Source: Clitopilus passeckerianus
Lineage: Eukaryota; Basidiomycota; Agaricomycetes; Agaricales; Entolomataceae
Assembly (NCBI GenBank): GCA_944990035.1
Contig: CALYLX010000133.1
Location: forward strand, 124,001 to 188,000
DNA: 64,000 bases
Direction of reading: 5' to 3'
The position numbers and the translations under genes were made by a program. Under the pieces are notes generated by a model that ran no database searches, was not told the DNA's origin, and saw only the letters and a list, made by a program, of their open reading frames with translations. Every line of letters begins with the position of its first letter. Positions within the stretch are counted from its first letter, which is position 1. This document shows positions 10,612 to 22,469 of the stretch, piece after piece.

Positions 10612-13109
10612 TCAAACCTCTTCCCTCTTCGCATCCTCCTTGAGTCTGGTCTTCTCCGCCGCACGCTCATCCCTCTCTCCTTCCATTACCCGAGGCCGCT
10701 CACTGGCGCCACCCAGGTCTCCCATTTCAATGTCAACCGCAGTCTGGGTTTGTGACACGCCTGCGGACTCAGGCCCGCCCATGCCATCCGCAGCTACCAG
10801 CGGGCTCTTCTCGTCGCTGTTATGGCCGCGCGAGAGATCTTTGTGTTTGATCATCAGGAAGCTGGCGATGGTGGCGACGGCGGCCAGAGAAGCGTTGGGG
10901 ATGAATACGGATCTGAAGCCGCCTGTGTAGCCTTGGGAGAGGATGTATGAGGTGTCGGAGAGGGAGAGGGATGCAGTGGAGTTGGATGCAGTTGTGAGGA
11001 GGGCGGGATCGTTGACTATAGTGTCGATTTTTGAGGAAGGAAGGTTTAGGTGTTTCATGGAGCTTGTGAGGGAGTTATTTCTGTATTGCGCAGTGTTGAT
11101 CAGATCAGGATAGGGAAGTAGGACAAACGCTTCGTACATGATCGTGGAAGCTACAGCGAGCGAAAGAGTTCCGCCGAGCAGTCGAATGAACTAGAGGTTT
11201 TGTTAGAATCATACCATCTCGTACGCATAAAGGAGGTTCACATTACGGAAGGCAGTCACAACCGACATGTCTTTCCTTGGGACACTTGCTTGAGCAGCAA
11301 CAGTGGTGGTCTGAAGGGTCTATTAAAGTAAAGTTGGTCAGATCGACGATTTGGACATGAGAACCACGTACACACCATTCCGGCGCCGGTCCCTGCGAGC
11401 AACATATACACGACAAGCACGACTTTATTTGTTGTGGGTTTGACGGTCGATAGACAGCCGCTAGCAATCGCCCAGACACCGAATCCAGCGTAGATGATGG
11501 ACTAGATTCGCAGTTAGCATGATATAAAGAAGTAAAATACACCCAACACGAACCCTGTACCGGCCTGTTCGGCTGATAGACACGCCCTAACATCGAGATT
11601 AGCAGTCTGCTTCACCAGCCAGTAGGGAACGAACATACAGCAATCCAACTTGATGCCATTTGGCTCACGAGGAGGGGGATAAGGAAGACGCCAGCTCGGA
11701 TTGGCGAGTACCGGAGAGCGACTTGGAAGAATTGTGGAAGGTAGTATAGAGAGTTGAAGAAGATGAAGCCGCTTGAGATGAAGTATGTACATTTTCACAT
11801 TAAGGTAGTGGAAGGCAGACTGACTTTATGAACATTGCGATGTAGACACCGCTGACAGTCATATGCCTGAAGATATACACTATGGGAAAGATCAGTTACG
11901 AATTCTCGCCAAGAAGAGCCTACGTACTCGGAACGATGGGTAGCCGGGCGCCCTTCCATTCCCAGATGCAGAAAAGTACGAGGACCAGAATCCCGGAGAA
12001 GAGGGGTGCCAACACGGTAGGGGAGCCCCAGGGGAATGTTACGCCACCCTGTTGATTTTTTTTTCATGAGCAATGTTCAGATGATTATTGAAAAGAAGTA
12101 CCCAGATTAACGGTAAAATCACCAGAGCGCATCCAGCGAGCGTCAAACCCGTGCCTAGATAATCTACAACGACAAGTTTCCTAACATGAGATCAATACAC
12201 TGAGGGTTTGTGGAAAAGAGTCGTTTCTTACTTGCGCATGCTGCCTGTAACAGGCTTGAGGGGCAAGAGAAAGACGATCACACACATGGCACTGAAGGCG
12301 ACAGGAATATCGATCCAGAAGCACCACTACGGTAGTATATCAATACGTCTCCGCTCATTGTACAAGGCGGAGAAATTATTGAACTCACCTTCCAGCTGAC
12401 TTTCTGTGACAGGGCACCCCAATAACAGGTCCAATAGTATACCCCAAAGCTACGCCACCGCCAATGATACCTTGATATTTTCCCCTAAGAAACAATGAGA
12501 CTAAGGTTTGGGCCAAGGTGAAATTACAAACCTATCGCGTAGACTGACGATGTCGGAGATAATAATTTGGGACATACTGATGATCCCACCTGGAAGGATT
12601 AAAGAGTTGGAAAAGACATGGACCGATGAAATTTGGTGTGACGAACCCCCTCCAGCTCCTGCTACTCCTCAAAAAACTATGAGTTGTGTTATATTCTTCG
12701 AGAACCCGGCAATGAGATTTCCAATCATGAATATGGTCAATGCCAACGATAAGGCGAACTTTCTCCCGAATATATCGCTGAACCGTCCATAAAGGGGTTG
12801 GAAGCAGGTTGATGTTAGAAGGTACGCAGAGGGGACCCATGAAACGACAGATCCGGCGTTGAAAGCACTTGAGATTGAGGGCAAAGCAGTAGCGACGATG
12901 ACCGAATCGAGAGCAGACACGACGATACACAATGCTAAGACGCTGAACACTGCAATAATTTGTTTGAATGGAAGCAGATTCGTTTGATCGGTCAAGACTC
13001 CCTCAACAGGTGGTGACTTATTGCGTTCGGCCTGAATCGTACGCCCTCCAGTGCCCGTATCAGGGCTTTGTCGGTCGCCAGAATTCATGCCCGTGTCCTT
13101 GAATTTCAT
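10612..13109 (-). pseudogene. DHA2-type major facilitator transporter with two disabling lesions
   Basis: The ATG at 13109 starts a typical 14-TM drug:H+ antiporter. A hydrophilic tail is followed by LDSVIVATALPS, the loop motif GRFSDIFGRK, later GLYTIGP-like and WCFWIDIPVAF segments, and a long hydrophilic C-terminus ending at 10612. The other exons remain recognisable with short introns. Two breaks are seen. A TGA at 12671-12669 sits where LIVF-R-GVAGAGGG is expected (CGA to TGA). A run of four Gs (minus strand of 12417-12420) must lack one base for GPVIGGALSQKVSWK to read through into the next exon. DHA2 carriers export drugs or small toxic molecules at the plasma membrane. As written this copy would give only the first two or three helices. 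Either sequence errors or a genuine pseudogene. Confidence 0.7.
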
Positions 13110-14362
13110 GGGGGTTCTCGAGGAAGGCGAGGATTCAGAAGCTCGAAGTGAGTGAAAACTTATATCATTGGTGTGGGGTAAAAAAGGGGCCCAAATAAAA
13201 ACAGAACGTGGTGGAAAATGGGCTGTTTTGCAAGGTGCGCGACACATGGCTGGTGGAAAGATGAACCGGAAAAGAGTTGCCGGAGGAAAGCCGGCCCAAT
13301 GATATTTCTCAGATTGAGGTCGTGCTTATGCAACAGCCCCGAGGGTCTGACGAAATATTGCAGCATGCTCTTAGCTCTGAGTTACCCCCCTGCAACTGCT
13401 TTGGTACCATACGTCGCCCTATTACCTTGAAATGACGAACAGACAAAGATCTATGGTTCCTAGTTTGCTCGACTTCCAAGTTGCTTCTAAGTGAAAAGGC
13501 GAATATGCTCGACAGAAAGCAGGCAAGTCCATCAGAGGGTTGGTGCGGGATTCCGGATCGAAGTCGACTCACAGCCACCAGGCTCGTCGGCATATGTGCA
13601 TAGGCCTTATGACAAACGGAAGCCTGAACCAATGGCTGTCTTGCGCGAGGTGAGCTCCAATCCTTAAAATAGCATCTTATCCGAAGCCAATTGATCGGCG
13701 AAACGCTTCGAGGGACAAATAGCGAGGGAGAGGGCTTAACGCAATCATTGGCGTGATTGAGTGCGGTATCTGTTCTGGATATCGGAGTGTGCCCCAAGTG
13801 CACCCATTGAAAAGTGTTAGCCTTGTAGTCAAGGCAGGGTCGTAGACTCTTATGACGCCGTGAGCCATAGTGTACTTTCGGCCAGAGTACTGTTGCCCGG
13901 GTACAAGGCTTGTGAAGGTTAGAACACGCTAACCGATGAAGAGCCCGCGGAAACCTGAATCCAGTAGAAATGCTGTGGAAGGCGTCGATTGTACGTGCTT
14001 GATGAATGAACGCGTTATCAAGACGTGACTGTTACTGTGACAGGTCGCGATGGTTCTCTCTGTATCCTGTTTTTTCGCGACTGGTAAAGCCTCAGGCTCA
14101 AGGGCTCGGTACAATGTTAGGACTGCTGAGTGAGGCTTGAACTAGGGAGGCCTTTTCATCGCCGAAAATGTAGCTTCACGGGGAAGGTGGATGCCGATCG
14201 CTAGTTAAACTTTGAAACAGTGCCACCTAGGCCTGCATCGCATTCTTGTCACAACCCGGAATAGTCTGTGCTGCGCAGCGTGTCTGTTAACGTTCAAAAG
14301 GAAGGGAGATCCAGCGGTAACTCAAAAGAAACTCCTACCCTCATCGTCTATCCGAACCCAGT
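13110..14362. other. Intergenic region without recognisable genes
   Basis: 1.25 kb between the divergently transcribed transporter and the small membrane protein at 14363. Short open frames exist on both strands but none has a plausible start, splice structure or recognisable family. Both promoters should lie here. Confidence 0.5.
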
Positions 14363-14896
14363 ATGCTTGTCAAGAACGAAACCACCACCACTGTACCTTC
14401 TGGCTCTGGCTCAAGCTCTGACCCAGTTCCTCCCACATACGAGGAAGCCCTTCGCGAACCCGCAGTTCGCCTAAAAAGCCAGATCAACAACTACGAAGCT
14501 CTTGACCGCCTGGACGAGTCCAGCAACCACGACCAGGAAGCACAGAAAGTAGCTGATGCCATGCGAGAAGTCGGTGACCGCCATCCCGACCCTCAAGTAA
14601 AGAAGGCATGGCATGAAAAGTCGAAGAAGTTCCGGGCCGCTACCAGGAAGGCTAGGAGAGAGATTTTGGATGGGGTTGGGAATGGACCCCTCCATATACT
14701 CGTTGCACTGCCGTGTACCGTCGTAGGCTTGTCGTTATGTGTCGTTAGCAGCGCCCTACATATCGTCGGATCCGTGCTTGGCGGCGTCGGAGGTGCTCTG
14801 TCTGGAGGCTCCAGGGACGAACGCCGTGCTTCGGGATCGGAGCGACGATCTGGATCGCATCTGGTATACGACGACCACAGTGGTCTCAGGAGATAA
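14363..14896 (+). CDS. Small PPxY membrane protein (family shared with three genes at 37.9-40.6 kb)
   Basis: Intronless gene of 177 residues starting at ATG 14363. The N-terminus has PPTYEEAL, a PPxY motif with acidic flank. A charged helix follows with the family signature HPDPQVKKAWHEKSKKFR. Then comes a long hydrophobic, small-residue-rich segment (about residues 110-150, ending GSVLGGVGGALSGG) that probably forms one or two membrane helices. The basic/Ser tail is hydrophilic. The same order (charged helix with H-P-D-P..KK.W, then a Gly-rich hydrophobic hairpin) recurs in the proteins at 39006-39533 and 40164-40592 and more loosely at 37857-38492. Function unknown. PPxY motifs typically bind WW domains, so a cargo or adaptor role in ubiquitin sorting is possible but unproven. 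Confidence 0.7.
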   Translation: MLVKNETTTTVPSGSGSSSDPVPPTYEEALREPAVRLKSQINNYEALDRLDESSNHDQEAQKVADAMREVGDRHPDPQVKKAWHEKSKKFRAATRKARREILDGVGNGPLHILVALPCTVVGLSLCVVSSALHIVGSVLGGVGGALSGGSRDERRASGSERRSGSHLVYDDHSGLRR

Positions 14897-15351
14897 TCCT
14901 CAGGTGAGGTTTAGTCAATCTCGAGATCGGACACGTCAAAGCTAATAAACCTCCAACCACAGGACCAGGAGTCGGTTATGCGTTCGCATTTTGAAAGCTT
15001 TCTGATTCTTGTGGCCACGCCCTGTAATTCTACCTATGACTCTTGTCCAGGCTCCCTATGTAAAAGTACTATCTGTATCAGTTAATTTATACCCGTTTAT
15101 ATCCGAGGAATTTTCGTCCACCTGAAGAGAGGGATGTAGAAGCTGTTCGGGCATGAGATGCATGAATAACATGCTACAAGTAGATAATAGATTTCCGAGA
15201 ACATGCTTGGACTAATAATCTAAACAATATCTACGAGGAAAGTACATAGGTACGGGTATATGCGGGTATGTAGGTAGACCATAACAATCGGCACCACCAG
15301 GGGTATCATACACGAAACTCAACAGCAAATATAACAAATTCAAAGCCAGAA
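14897..15351. other. Convergent 3' flank, nothing identified
   Basis: 455 bases between two convergent genes (14363 plus strand, 15352-18403 minus strand). AT-rich, no coding exon seen; it must carry both 3' ends. Confidence 0.5.
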
Positions 15352-18300
15352 CTAGTAACGTCCTTCGAGATGGTCCATGTCCAACCTCAAACTATCCTCA
15401 CTCCACAACGACCCGTCTCCATGCTCTTCCAATAGGGCATCATAATCCTGAATCGAAATGCGCGGCACGAACGAGATAATCGGCCTCAAAGTCCTAGATA
15501 TCGGCTTCTTGGTCCCACTCCTTGCACCCTTCTTGGGAGTCATCCAGGACAGCATGCGGGCCAACCGACTTGGAGAAGGAGGGGAAAGGCATCCAGAGCT
15601 TGACGACAGACTTGAACTCTCTTGTAGATGAGGAGTAGAAGCCTTGATTATAGCCCGTGTTAACTCGGTTTCGAAGCCCTTGATTCCAATGCCCAAGCCG
15701 ATAGGGGAGGTAGGCGGCTGCGCAGGGAAGCTTGCTCTCGATCCCTTCTTTCCCGCACTTGTGGCGCTAGAGGTGCTGCTGGTCGTGCTACAACTGGTGG
15801 TGCATGAAGTCGACGTCGGGGTTGTTGTAGCTGAAGACGAAGGAGATGGAGACGGAGATCTGGAGCTGGAGCTGGAAGAAGTCGCAGTCGAAGACGATAG
15901 AGACGACATGGACAGAACGGAGGCCCGTTTTGACTCGGGTTGACCAACCAAGGTCGGCAGGATCAATGGCCTCAAGCCTCGCTTCCCCTTTGCCTCATTA
16001 CTAGTGCTCATGGGACGAGGACGAACGTACGTCCTCTTCTCCAAGTGTCCACCTCCAGTGCGCCCTATTCCCGTTTCCGAGGCCTGATCCATATTTCCCG
16101 ACGATGCCGAAGGTGGCATAGTCAACTTCCTCCTCCTAATCATCTCCTTCTCGCACAACATCTTTTGCGTGGCCAGTCTCCCTTCTTCAATCTCCGTCTT
16201 TGTGGACCCTTCCGTCGTCTCATCACTTTCTTCAGTGGTCTTTTGCTCAATGGGTGGGACATAGATGAACCACGGTGCCGAGACCCGACCGTTGCTCGCG
16301 TTCTTTGGTGATGGAGAAGGGGTGGTTGGAGGTGAGGTATCCGAATCAGATCCAGAGCTGGAAGATGAGCTGCCGCCGCAGGAGCTATCGCTGTTCCAGC
16401 CAATGGGCGAGGAACTGGTGTTGACCGCCTCTGAGGTCCCAAAGACTTGCACTCTTGGCTGCACCACGAATGCAAGCGTCTTGGAGTCCGCCGGCTGTAC
16501 ATCCGCCTCATTGAAACGGCCTCCTCCCGCCTTCGTACGTCTGAAAATTCCTTTGAACCAAGCCCCGACCTTGACCCCTTTCGCCTTCTCGGCGGCGGCA
16601 ACAGGTGTCTGCTCCGCGCCCCGCTTGTTGGGGCCTTCCTCTATGCCTGCAACCATGACGGGAGGCTCCGGAGAAGAAGGAGAGAGTGGCCTTTCCAATG
16701 CATCGGATACGAAATGGAAACTAGGCAGAGGGTTTGCGTATTCGTCATAGGCGATGCCTTTCTTAATTGGGTAGGGTTCCATTTGGGCAGTGGGGAAGTT
16801 GCAGATCGCTGGGAGGATGGGAGCCGTAGGCTCGTAATTGGGCCAGTCACTATGAAACGGACGTGAGTTGCTTGTAAAACAAGATCTGTCAAGTAAGAGC
16901 TTACAATCCGGCGAAGAACCTATGCGCCTTCACTTGCTCACAATTCCACCTCTTCTTTAGGTCCTTCTCTAACATGCCACCCAAAAGCTCCTCCGCGCAC
17001 GCCGAGAAGCCGTCCGCCTCCCTGAACACCAGAGGCTCTTTAAGGACGCAGTTCGCAATATCCTCCGGTTGACTGTATAAGTTTCCAAAAGGCATCTATA
17101 CGAATGACCAGTCAGCTCCCTGCTCTTTTGCAAATTGAAGGGAAAAGAAAGCTTACCCTCCCACTAATCATCCTAAAAACAATAACGCCCACGGCCCATA
17201 GGTCGACATTCTTGCCATACGCCTCTCCATTATGCTGTTCGGGAGTCTGGTAATACGCACTCCCACTTCCGCCCTTGACCGTTTCCTTCCGCATCCAAGG
17301 CCCCCTGATAGGAATATCGAACGCTCCAGCAACCACATCCTCGCCGGCCTCGAAGCTAATGACACAATCTGGGTTGTCGAGTTGCGCGTCGCCGTTCTCC
17401 AGGGTGGGGTCGTACCTCGCTACGCATCCAAACCCAGTCAGACGAATATGTCCATCTTGAGAGAGTTGAATGTTGGAAGGCCTGATATCACGGTGGACGA
17501 TTCCTTTGGCATGAAGCTGCTCAATTGCAAGAATCTAGGTAGGAGGACTGTGGTCAGAAGAGGAAAGGCAAATAGGAGAAGAAATGACATACCAGCTCAA
17601 TAGTGTAGAACCGAACTCGGTCCTCGGAAAAGCGCTGAGTGGTCGTGATTTCAACACCCAAATCGGTCAGGTTCCATTCCTGAATATTGTATGAGTACGA
17701 GAGCGTATAAAGGAAGCGAGAAAATACCAACCTTCACCATATAAAAATTCCTCGTATCATGCCACGAGCAATATAGAGGCACGACAAATTTCATCTCTGC
17801 ATCCTTCGAGAGAACCTTTAAAACCCCTTGCTCATGGCCAACGCGCTCGTACTGCTCCTTCCTATTCTCCCTCTCTGCCACAGAATCGTTGATGGGCTCG
17901 ATCTTCGGAACGACAGTGATCACGACAGACTTGTTGGTGACCTTGTCTTTCGCGAGATAGGTGCATACGGAATGTCGAGCGAGGGATAGGAGCTTGACGA
18001 TGACGAAGGAGGAGAGGTCACGAGGGATGGTGGGGGCCTTGGTGAGGGTGCCAAAGGCGATGTTGGTATTATAGACAACGGTATCATCTGTTTTGGCCTA
18101 CAAAAATATAACTGTCAAGTTAACAGGGGTTTAGAGATAGGGGATGAGCTAGAACCTACGTTCTGAGAGTGGGTCTTCTTGAGGATTGACTTGGGTACGA
18201 TGGGAGCCTGAAGAAAGAGAGTTAGCTGTCGTTGGTGCAATAAATCTGCAAGTGAACTTACATCGACTTCAGAGGCAGTGCCAGATGCAGTATTAAGTGC

Positions 18301-18403
18301 ATCAGTCTTGGGAATCCCAAAAGTATAACCCTACGAGGAGAATGATGAGCTTGGTGAAGGTCAAGAGACGAGCAACAATAGATACGTTGGAATGAATAGA
18401 CAT
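15352..18403 (-). CDS. Protein-kinase-fold protein, probable pseudokinase, with long Ser-rich tail
   Basis: Eight exons (18403-18386, 18330-18262, 18207-18160, 18097-17732, 17679-17593, 17534-17157, 17095-16905, 16849-15352) encode 884 residues. The kinase fold is clear: IVHRDIRPSNIQL catalytic loop, TPEQ in place of APE, VDLWAVGVIVF (helix F) and KRWNCEQVKAHRFF (end of the C-lobe). Key residues are replaced. The glycine loop reads LLSLARHSVCTYLA, the beta-3 VAIK position reads VVIT, and DFG reads GFG (LTGFGC). HRD and its downstream Asn remain. Metal binding and ATP anchoring are therefore probably lost, so a scaffold or allosteric role is more likely than catalysis. The last 500 residues form a disordered Ser/Pro/Thr-rich tail with basic patches. 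Reading this as an active Ser/Thr kinase would need non-canonical residues. Confidence 0.75.
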
Positions 18404-19154
18404 TTTGCTTGATAAATTGTCGTCGGGTGATACTCTTGCTGCCGCTTGTTCTATTCGAGGTAATAGAATGAAATCGAGAGAGAAGGTAGAACCCCGACTG
18501 GTGCATCTCGAATTCGACTTGGACCGGGACAGATTGTATAGGAGGTTTGACAGCAGTTCCAACTGCCAAGTTTTTCAGCCCTGATTAGGAAACCTGCACG
18601 AGGAGGAATCAAAGCAGGATTATTTCAAGATTTCAGAGGCGTATGTCCAGTTAGTTGCTGAGCCCTCAAGCCCAAGTTTAGAGGCCAAATCCCTTCAGGA
18701 CTGTCCTGGCATCCAATTTTGTCGTCTTGTTGAGGTGAACGACGGCCATCTCCAGTGGTCTTCGTCTGAGCTTGTGGTTATGCAGTTAAAACAGATTCTC
18801 GAGGGATTCAGCGTAGACCAAGTGCCGGCAACCGTTGGAACCTTCCTACTGATAGTGCCATTACTTGGTTGTAGCAAGATGGACGGACCGGAAAAACGCA
18901 CGAACAGTTCACCGAATCCCGATCCGTGAATCTTAAGTAAGCTTCCCATCCCAGCCTGCCATGTCAATGCCTGAGGCCAACCCACTCTATCGTCATACAC
19001 TCGCAGTTCAATTCAACGGAAACACCGAATCATGGATGCCAACCATCTGTAGACTCTGATAGTCTTTGATGAACGGCCACTCTCAGTCGAGGTTGAACCA
19101 GGGGTTTAACACCAGTTTTTACAGCAATACCTGCGGGGAAGAGTCCCGTTTAGT
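18404..19154. other. Intergenic region, nothing identified
   Basis: 750 bases upstream of the pseudokinase gene. No splice-consistent exon found on either strand. Confidence 0.45.
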
Positions 19155-19435
19155 GATGTGCCGGCTCGGGATCGGCCCAAAAGCCCCAGCTCGGGCCCGG
19201 CTTCCTGCCCAGCCCTACTCCAAGGCCTAGGCCCGGCTCGGGCCCGCCCAGTCTCGGGCCGGGGCTTGTATTAGGATAATAAGGCTGGGGCTCAGGCCCG
19301 AACCCAGGGCTTTTGCAAACCCCAGGCCGGGCCCTGAGCCTTGGTCAAGCCCCCATCAAAGCTCGGCTTGGCCCGGCTCAACTACATAGGGCCGGCTCAA
19401 GCTCGGCTTGGGCCTGAGGCCGCTTTGAATAGTCT
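19155..19435. repeat. GC-rich degenerate repeat built on a GGCCCGGCTCGGGC-like unit
   Basis: About 280 bases made of variants of GGCTCGGGCCCGG and its complement (CCGGGCCCGAGCC), broken by short AT-rich pieces. Being near-palindromic, it can fold into many hairpins. The composition is quite unlike the flanks, and no frame is open through it with sensible sequence. Comparable motifs are known near the ends of some hAT-type transposons, which is the best guess for its origin, but I see no clear terminal inverted repeats or target duplication. Confidence 0.5.
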
Positions 19436-19603
19436 GGACGTCGCGTAGAGCTACAGCCTACAGCATTTCTGTGGAAACCGTGGAGATCTCTAAAGAGGCG
19501 CCTCTTGCCTATTTGGAGCCCAATTGGATGACATGCTGTGCACCCTGTAACCTACAATGATGCATCTCTTGTTTAAAGCATAAGTTGCCTCCGCCGGGGG
19601 ATC

Positions 19604-19611
19604 GTTATAAA
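19604..19611 (+). promoter_or_regulatory. TATA-like box of the DUF6593-like gene A
   Basis: GTTATAAA lies about 50 bases before the ATG at 19660. The same spacing (45-65 bases) recurs before other small genes of this window. Confidence 0.5.
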
Positions 19612-19659
19612 CCCCATCTCTCACTTGTCACGGAGCCTATACCTCTTCCTGCACCCACC

Positions 19660-20442
19660 ATGGCAGCAACACTAACTTTCGCCGATTCAAACTTCCTTCA
19701 GAGCACACTGTTTCCTCCCTCACCACACGGGATCCGGTACCAGATCCTCACGGAAACAAGCTTCTTTGGAAGTCGAAAGGTCACGACGATTACACCGATA
19801 CAGCATGAGGTCAATGTAAGGACCGTACCCAGCGGTGTTATAGATTGGAAAAGACACATGTTCGGCGTTGGAGAACGCATGATTGATTGGAGTGCGTTGA
19901 AGAGGAAAACTGGCGGCATGCTCAGTCGGTGGGTTTGATTCCTCCCCATCTTGTCGACAATTCTCATACTGAATCACATCTACTTTAACAGCTCCCATGA
20001 GTGGAAATGGTCCAATACACCTTATACTGTTAAGTTCGAACATGATCAATGGCTGGTACGTTCTCTTTCCTTCCTCCATGCTTTCCGGACTTAACCCTCA
20101 CACATTCCTCCTCATCCAGGCAACCTCCGCCGGACCCTCCTACGGCCACGGCCATCCCTCAACTAGCGCAGTATTCAGCCTCCGACGACGACACCTCCTT
20201 CGCAAATCCGAGCCAGCCTATATCCAACTTTCCCAAGACATCCCCGTTGAAGACCAGATTTTCTTGATTTTGGTTATGTTGTATTCTGAGGCTAAGAGAC
20301 AGGTGAGTTCAGGGTTTTCGTTGTGAAGACGTGAAGATGCTGATGCCTGGTCGTGATTGTGTAGGATCGGAAGAGAGCTGCTTCGGCTGCTGCGGCTAAT
20401 GCTGGCGCAGCTGGAGGAGGAGGAGGAGGAGGCGGAGGTTAG
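19660..20442 (+). CDS. DUF6593-like small protein, copy A
   Basis: Exons 19660-19928, 19992-20055, 20120-20302 and 20365-20442 encode 197 residues. Opening LTFADSNFLQSTLF, then VTTITPI, a single W-K pair in VIDWKRHMFGVG, the short exon with HEWKWSN, and the block EDQIFLILVMLYSEAKRQ are all shared with copies B, C and E. This arrangement (a beta-rich barrel-like domain closed by a hydrophobic helix) fits the basidiomycete family DUF6593; that assignment is from memory of the family pattern. The C-terminal exon is a simple Ala/Gly tail (GGGGGGGG). No signal peptide is seen, so the protein is probably intracellular. Function is unknown in the family. Codon phases (2,0,0) are conserved with copy B. 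Confidence 0.7.
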
Positions 20443-21250
20443 ATCTCCGAGCAATAGGCTTCTCTTTTCATTGAGTTCACGGATGCCACATTACTATACT
20501 CCAATAACCATCAGTTGTACAAGAACGTGCAGGTTCGTTTCGTAATTTCTGATACTTGATCGGAAAGGTTATGATGTTAGAAACGCAATCGACCGCAGCT
20601 GTGTATGTAGCACCTAATTCTGGCTATCATTTGCGAAGAAACCTTGATACAATACTCTACTTTGTTCGGCCTCCAGTCTCCGCTGTGTCACCCGGAATCA
20701 CTTGTCCAGTCATCGCCACAACACGTCGAAACTTCTCTGGAGTGACGAGGGGCACTGGAGCGGACTGCTGCAGAGCCCCACCATCGCCATTTACGACGCC
20801 ATATTGCTGCGGAGACCGCCTTGTAATCTTGAGTTTCCGGGAGCTTTCAACATAGCAGCTCAATGGAAGGCTTAACGTAAAGGCCACACGCCCATGTTAC
20901 CGACCTCGGCCTGTGGACGATCTTACAATTAGACGAAAGCTTGTAACCACCGATATCAGGTTGTAATTTACAGCAACGTGCGCGCATCGGCAAGGCTGAC
21001 CCTGACCACAGACCATCGCCTCGAATCACCGACGCTTTGACTTGTGGATGGATATGAGAAGGAGACGGGACTTCGTGCCGAGCTGAGCTACAGCCTCAGC
21101 CTCGCTCTACAGTGGAGAATGACAACAAGCTGGCTGTGCAGCCAGTACTAAACCACACTTAAATGGCACCTGGCATGGTCACTCACAGTCTAACAACCCA
21201 TTTACCTCCCATCAAAGCAGACTACACTCTCAACCTTCACATACCCTACC
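20443..21250. other. Spacer between two DUF6593-like genes
   Basis: 0.8 kb without a recognisable exon. The promoter of copy B must lie near its 3' end (a TTAAAT element is present about 90 bases before ATG 21251). Confidence 0.45.
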
Positions 21251-22031
21251 ATGACAGAGAAACTGACGTTCTCCGATGCGAACTTCCTTAAAGGCGAAAT
21301 CACGCCGTATTCTGCAGACGGATTTAGCTACCAAATCCTTACTCATGACAAGTGGAAGGTTCCACTGATTACTGTGATCACACCGGTAGAACCTGACAAT
21401 CCTGACGTCAAAGCACTCCCTGCACCGACTGGGAGTATAGATTGGAAGAAACGCGAGTTCACCATTGGTGAAACCACACGGAATTGGAGTGATATAAAGT
21501 CAAGGCCTGGAGGAATCTGGAGTACGTGAGTAATGTTTCTACAATGGACATTGTTCTCTTGAGATTCTCACCACTAAGACAGCTCTCGCGAATGGAAATG
21601 GTCGAATATGTCATATAGCGTGGATTTCTCATACAAGAAGAATCGGTGGATTGTACGTCTCGTCTCCCTTCCTCCCTCTCCCTCTCCCTCACACCTCTTC
21701 CTCCATTTAGGTAACTACCTCCAAGCAAATCGTTGACGGCAGCGACCCCAAGCCCATCGCGATATTCTCCCCCTACCGCATCCACCTCTTCCACCCCAAC
21801 GAGCCTGCATATATCGAGATTACGGGTGACGTGCCAGTCGAGGACCACATTTTCTTGATCATGATTTTCCAATATTCCGAACACAAGCGACAGGTGAGTT
21901 TGAAGTCTGGTTTCCGAAGATCGGCGAGCTGACGGTTTCATGTGGTATAGACTCAACAAACCATGGCGGCTGCTGGGGCTGGAGCGAGCTCGGCCGCCTC
22001 GGCGGGGGCTGCTGCTGCTGCTGCCTGCTAG
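21251..22031 (+). CDS. DUF6593-like small protein, copy B
   Basis: Exons 21251-21525, 21583-21652, 21711-21893 and 21951-22031 give 202 residues. Matches copy A exon for exon; exon 3 is exactly 183 nt in copies A, B and E. Key shared blocks are LTFSDANFLKGEI, VITPVEPDN, SIDWKKREFTIGE, REWKWSNMSY and DHIFLIMIFQYSEHKRQ. The tail is Ala-rich and ends in a single Cys (AAAAAC). Same strand as copy A, about 0.8 kb apart, so a simple tandem duplication. Role unknown. It is the copy closest in sequence to the broken gene at 28911-29588, which shares its exon-2 and exon-3 wording. Confidence 0.7.
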
Positions 22032-22189
22032 ATCATACCTGACATTTACCCATGGATACGGTCCACCATACCCAGTCTGGTCTGGATCTAATCGCCGGCC
22101 GTATTAACATCTGGTCTGTTATTTAAGGAGGGGTACGACAGATCCAAAAGCCCTTGAAGTCATCCTTGTTCGGCGGCGCTCTACACGTT

Positions 22190-22440
22190 GTACATTTTAA
22201 ACTACTCAATTCCAAACACTTAGGTTCAGGCGTCGTCCTATTCAATACAAACAAGTATTATCAGTTTGAATTGTGGCCCTCATTAGGAATCAAATTCTGT
22301 TTCCCTCTGTGTCGTCAAAAATCAAGCACGAGCGTCAAAAATACCATATTCTTCGTAGTGACATCCTGCGAGAACTGAATCGCTGGCGGCGATGGGCCCG
22401 GAACGTCAACTCCGTTGCCGTGAGCTCGTGCTCGGCTGCT
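22190..22440 (-). pseudogene. Relic of the 3' end of a DUF6593-like gene
   Basis: On the minus strand the sequence around 22310-22400 encodes PPAIQFSQDVTTKNMVFLTL, nearly identical to the third exon of copy C (29941-30114). The similarity continues through copy C's last intron and its tiny last exon (acceptor GAATAG, then a two-to-three-residue end). The relic has lost the splice donor and has a base inserted after VLTL, and no 5' exons precede it. It is therefore a truncated, dead duplicate rather than a gene. Confidence 0.65.
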
Positions 22441-22469
22441 GTTGCTACCAGTTAATCCATAGGGGACGC

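Noticed and set aside
12669..12671. TGA in the transporter read as an intron or a recoded codon
   Set aside because: Intron borders that would remove it break the phase of the next exon and delete a conserved motif; there is no sign of recoding.
15640..16870. Long antisense open frames opposite the pseudokinase tail
   Set aside because: They follow from Ser-codon-rich sequence read in reverse; the sense frame has splice structure and kinase motifs.
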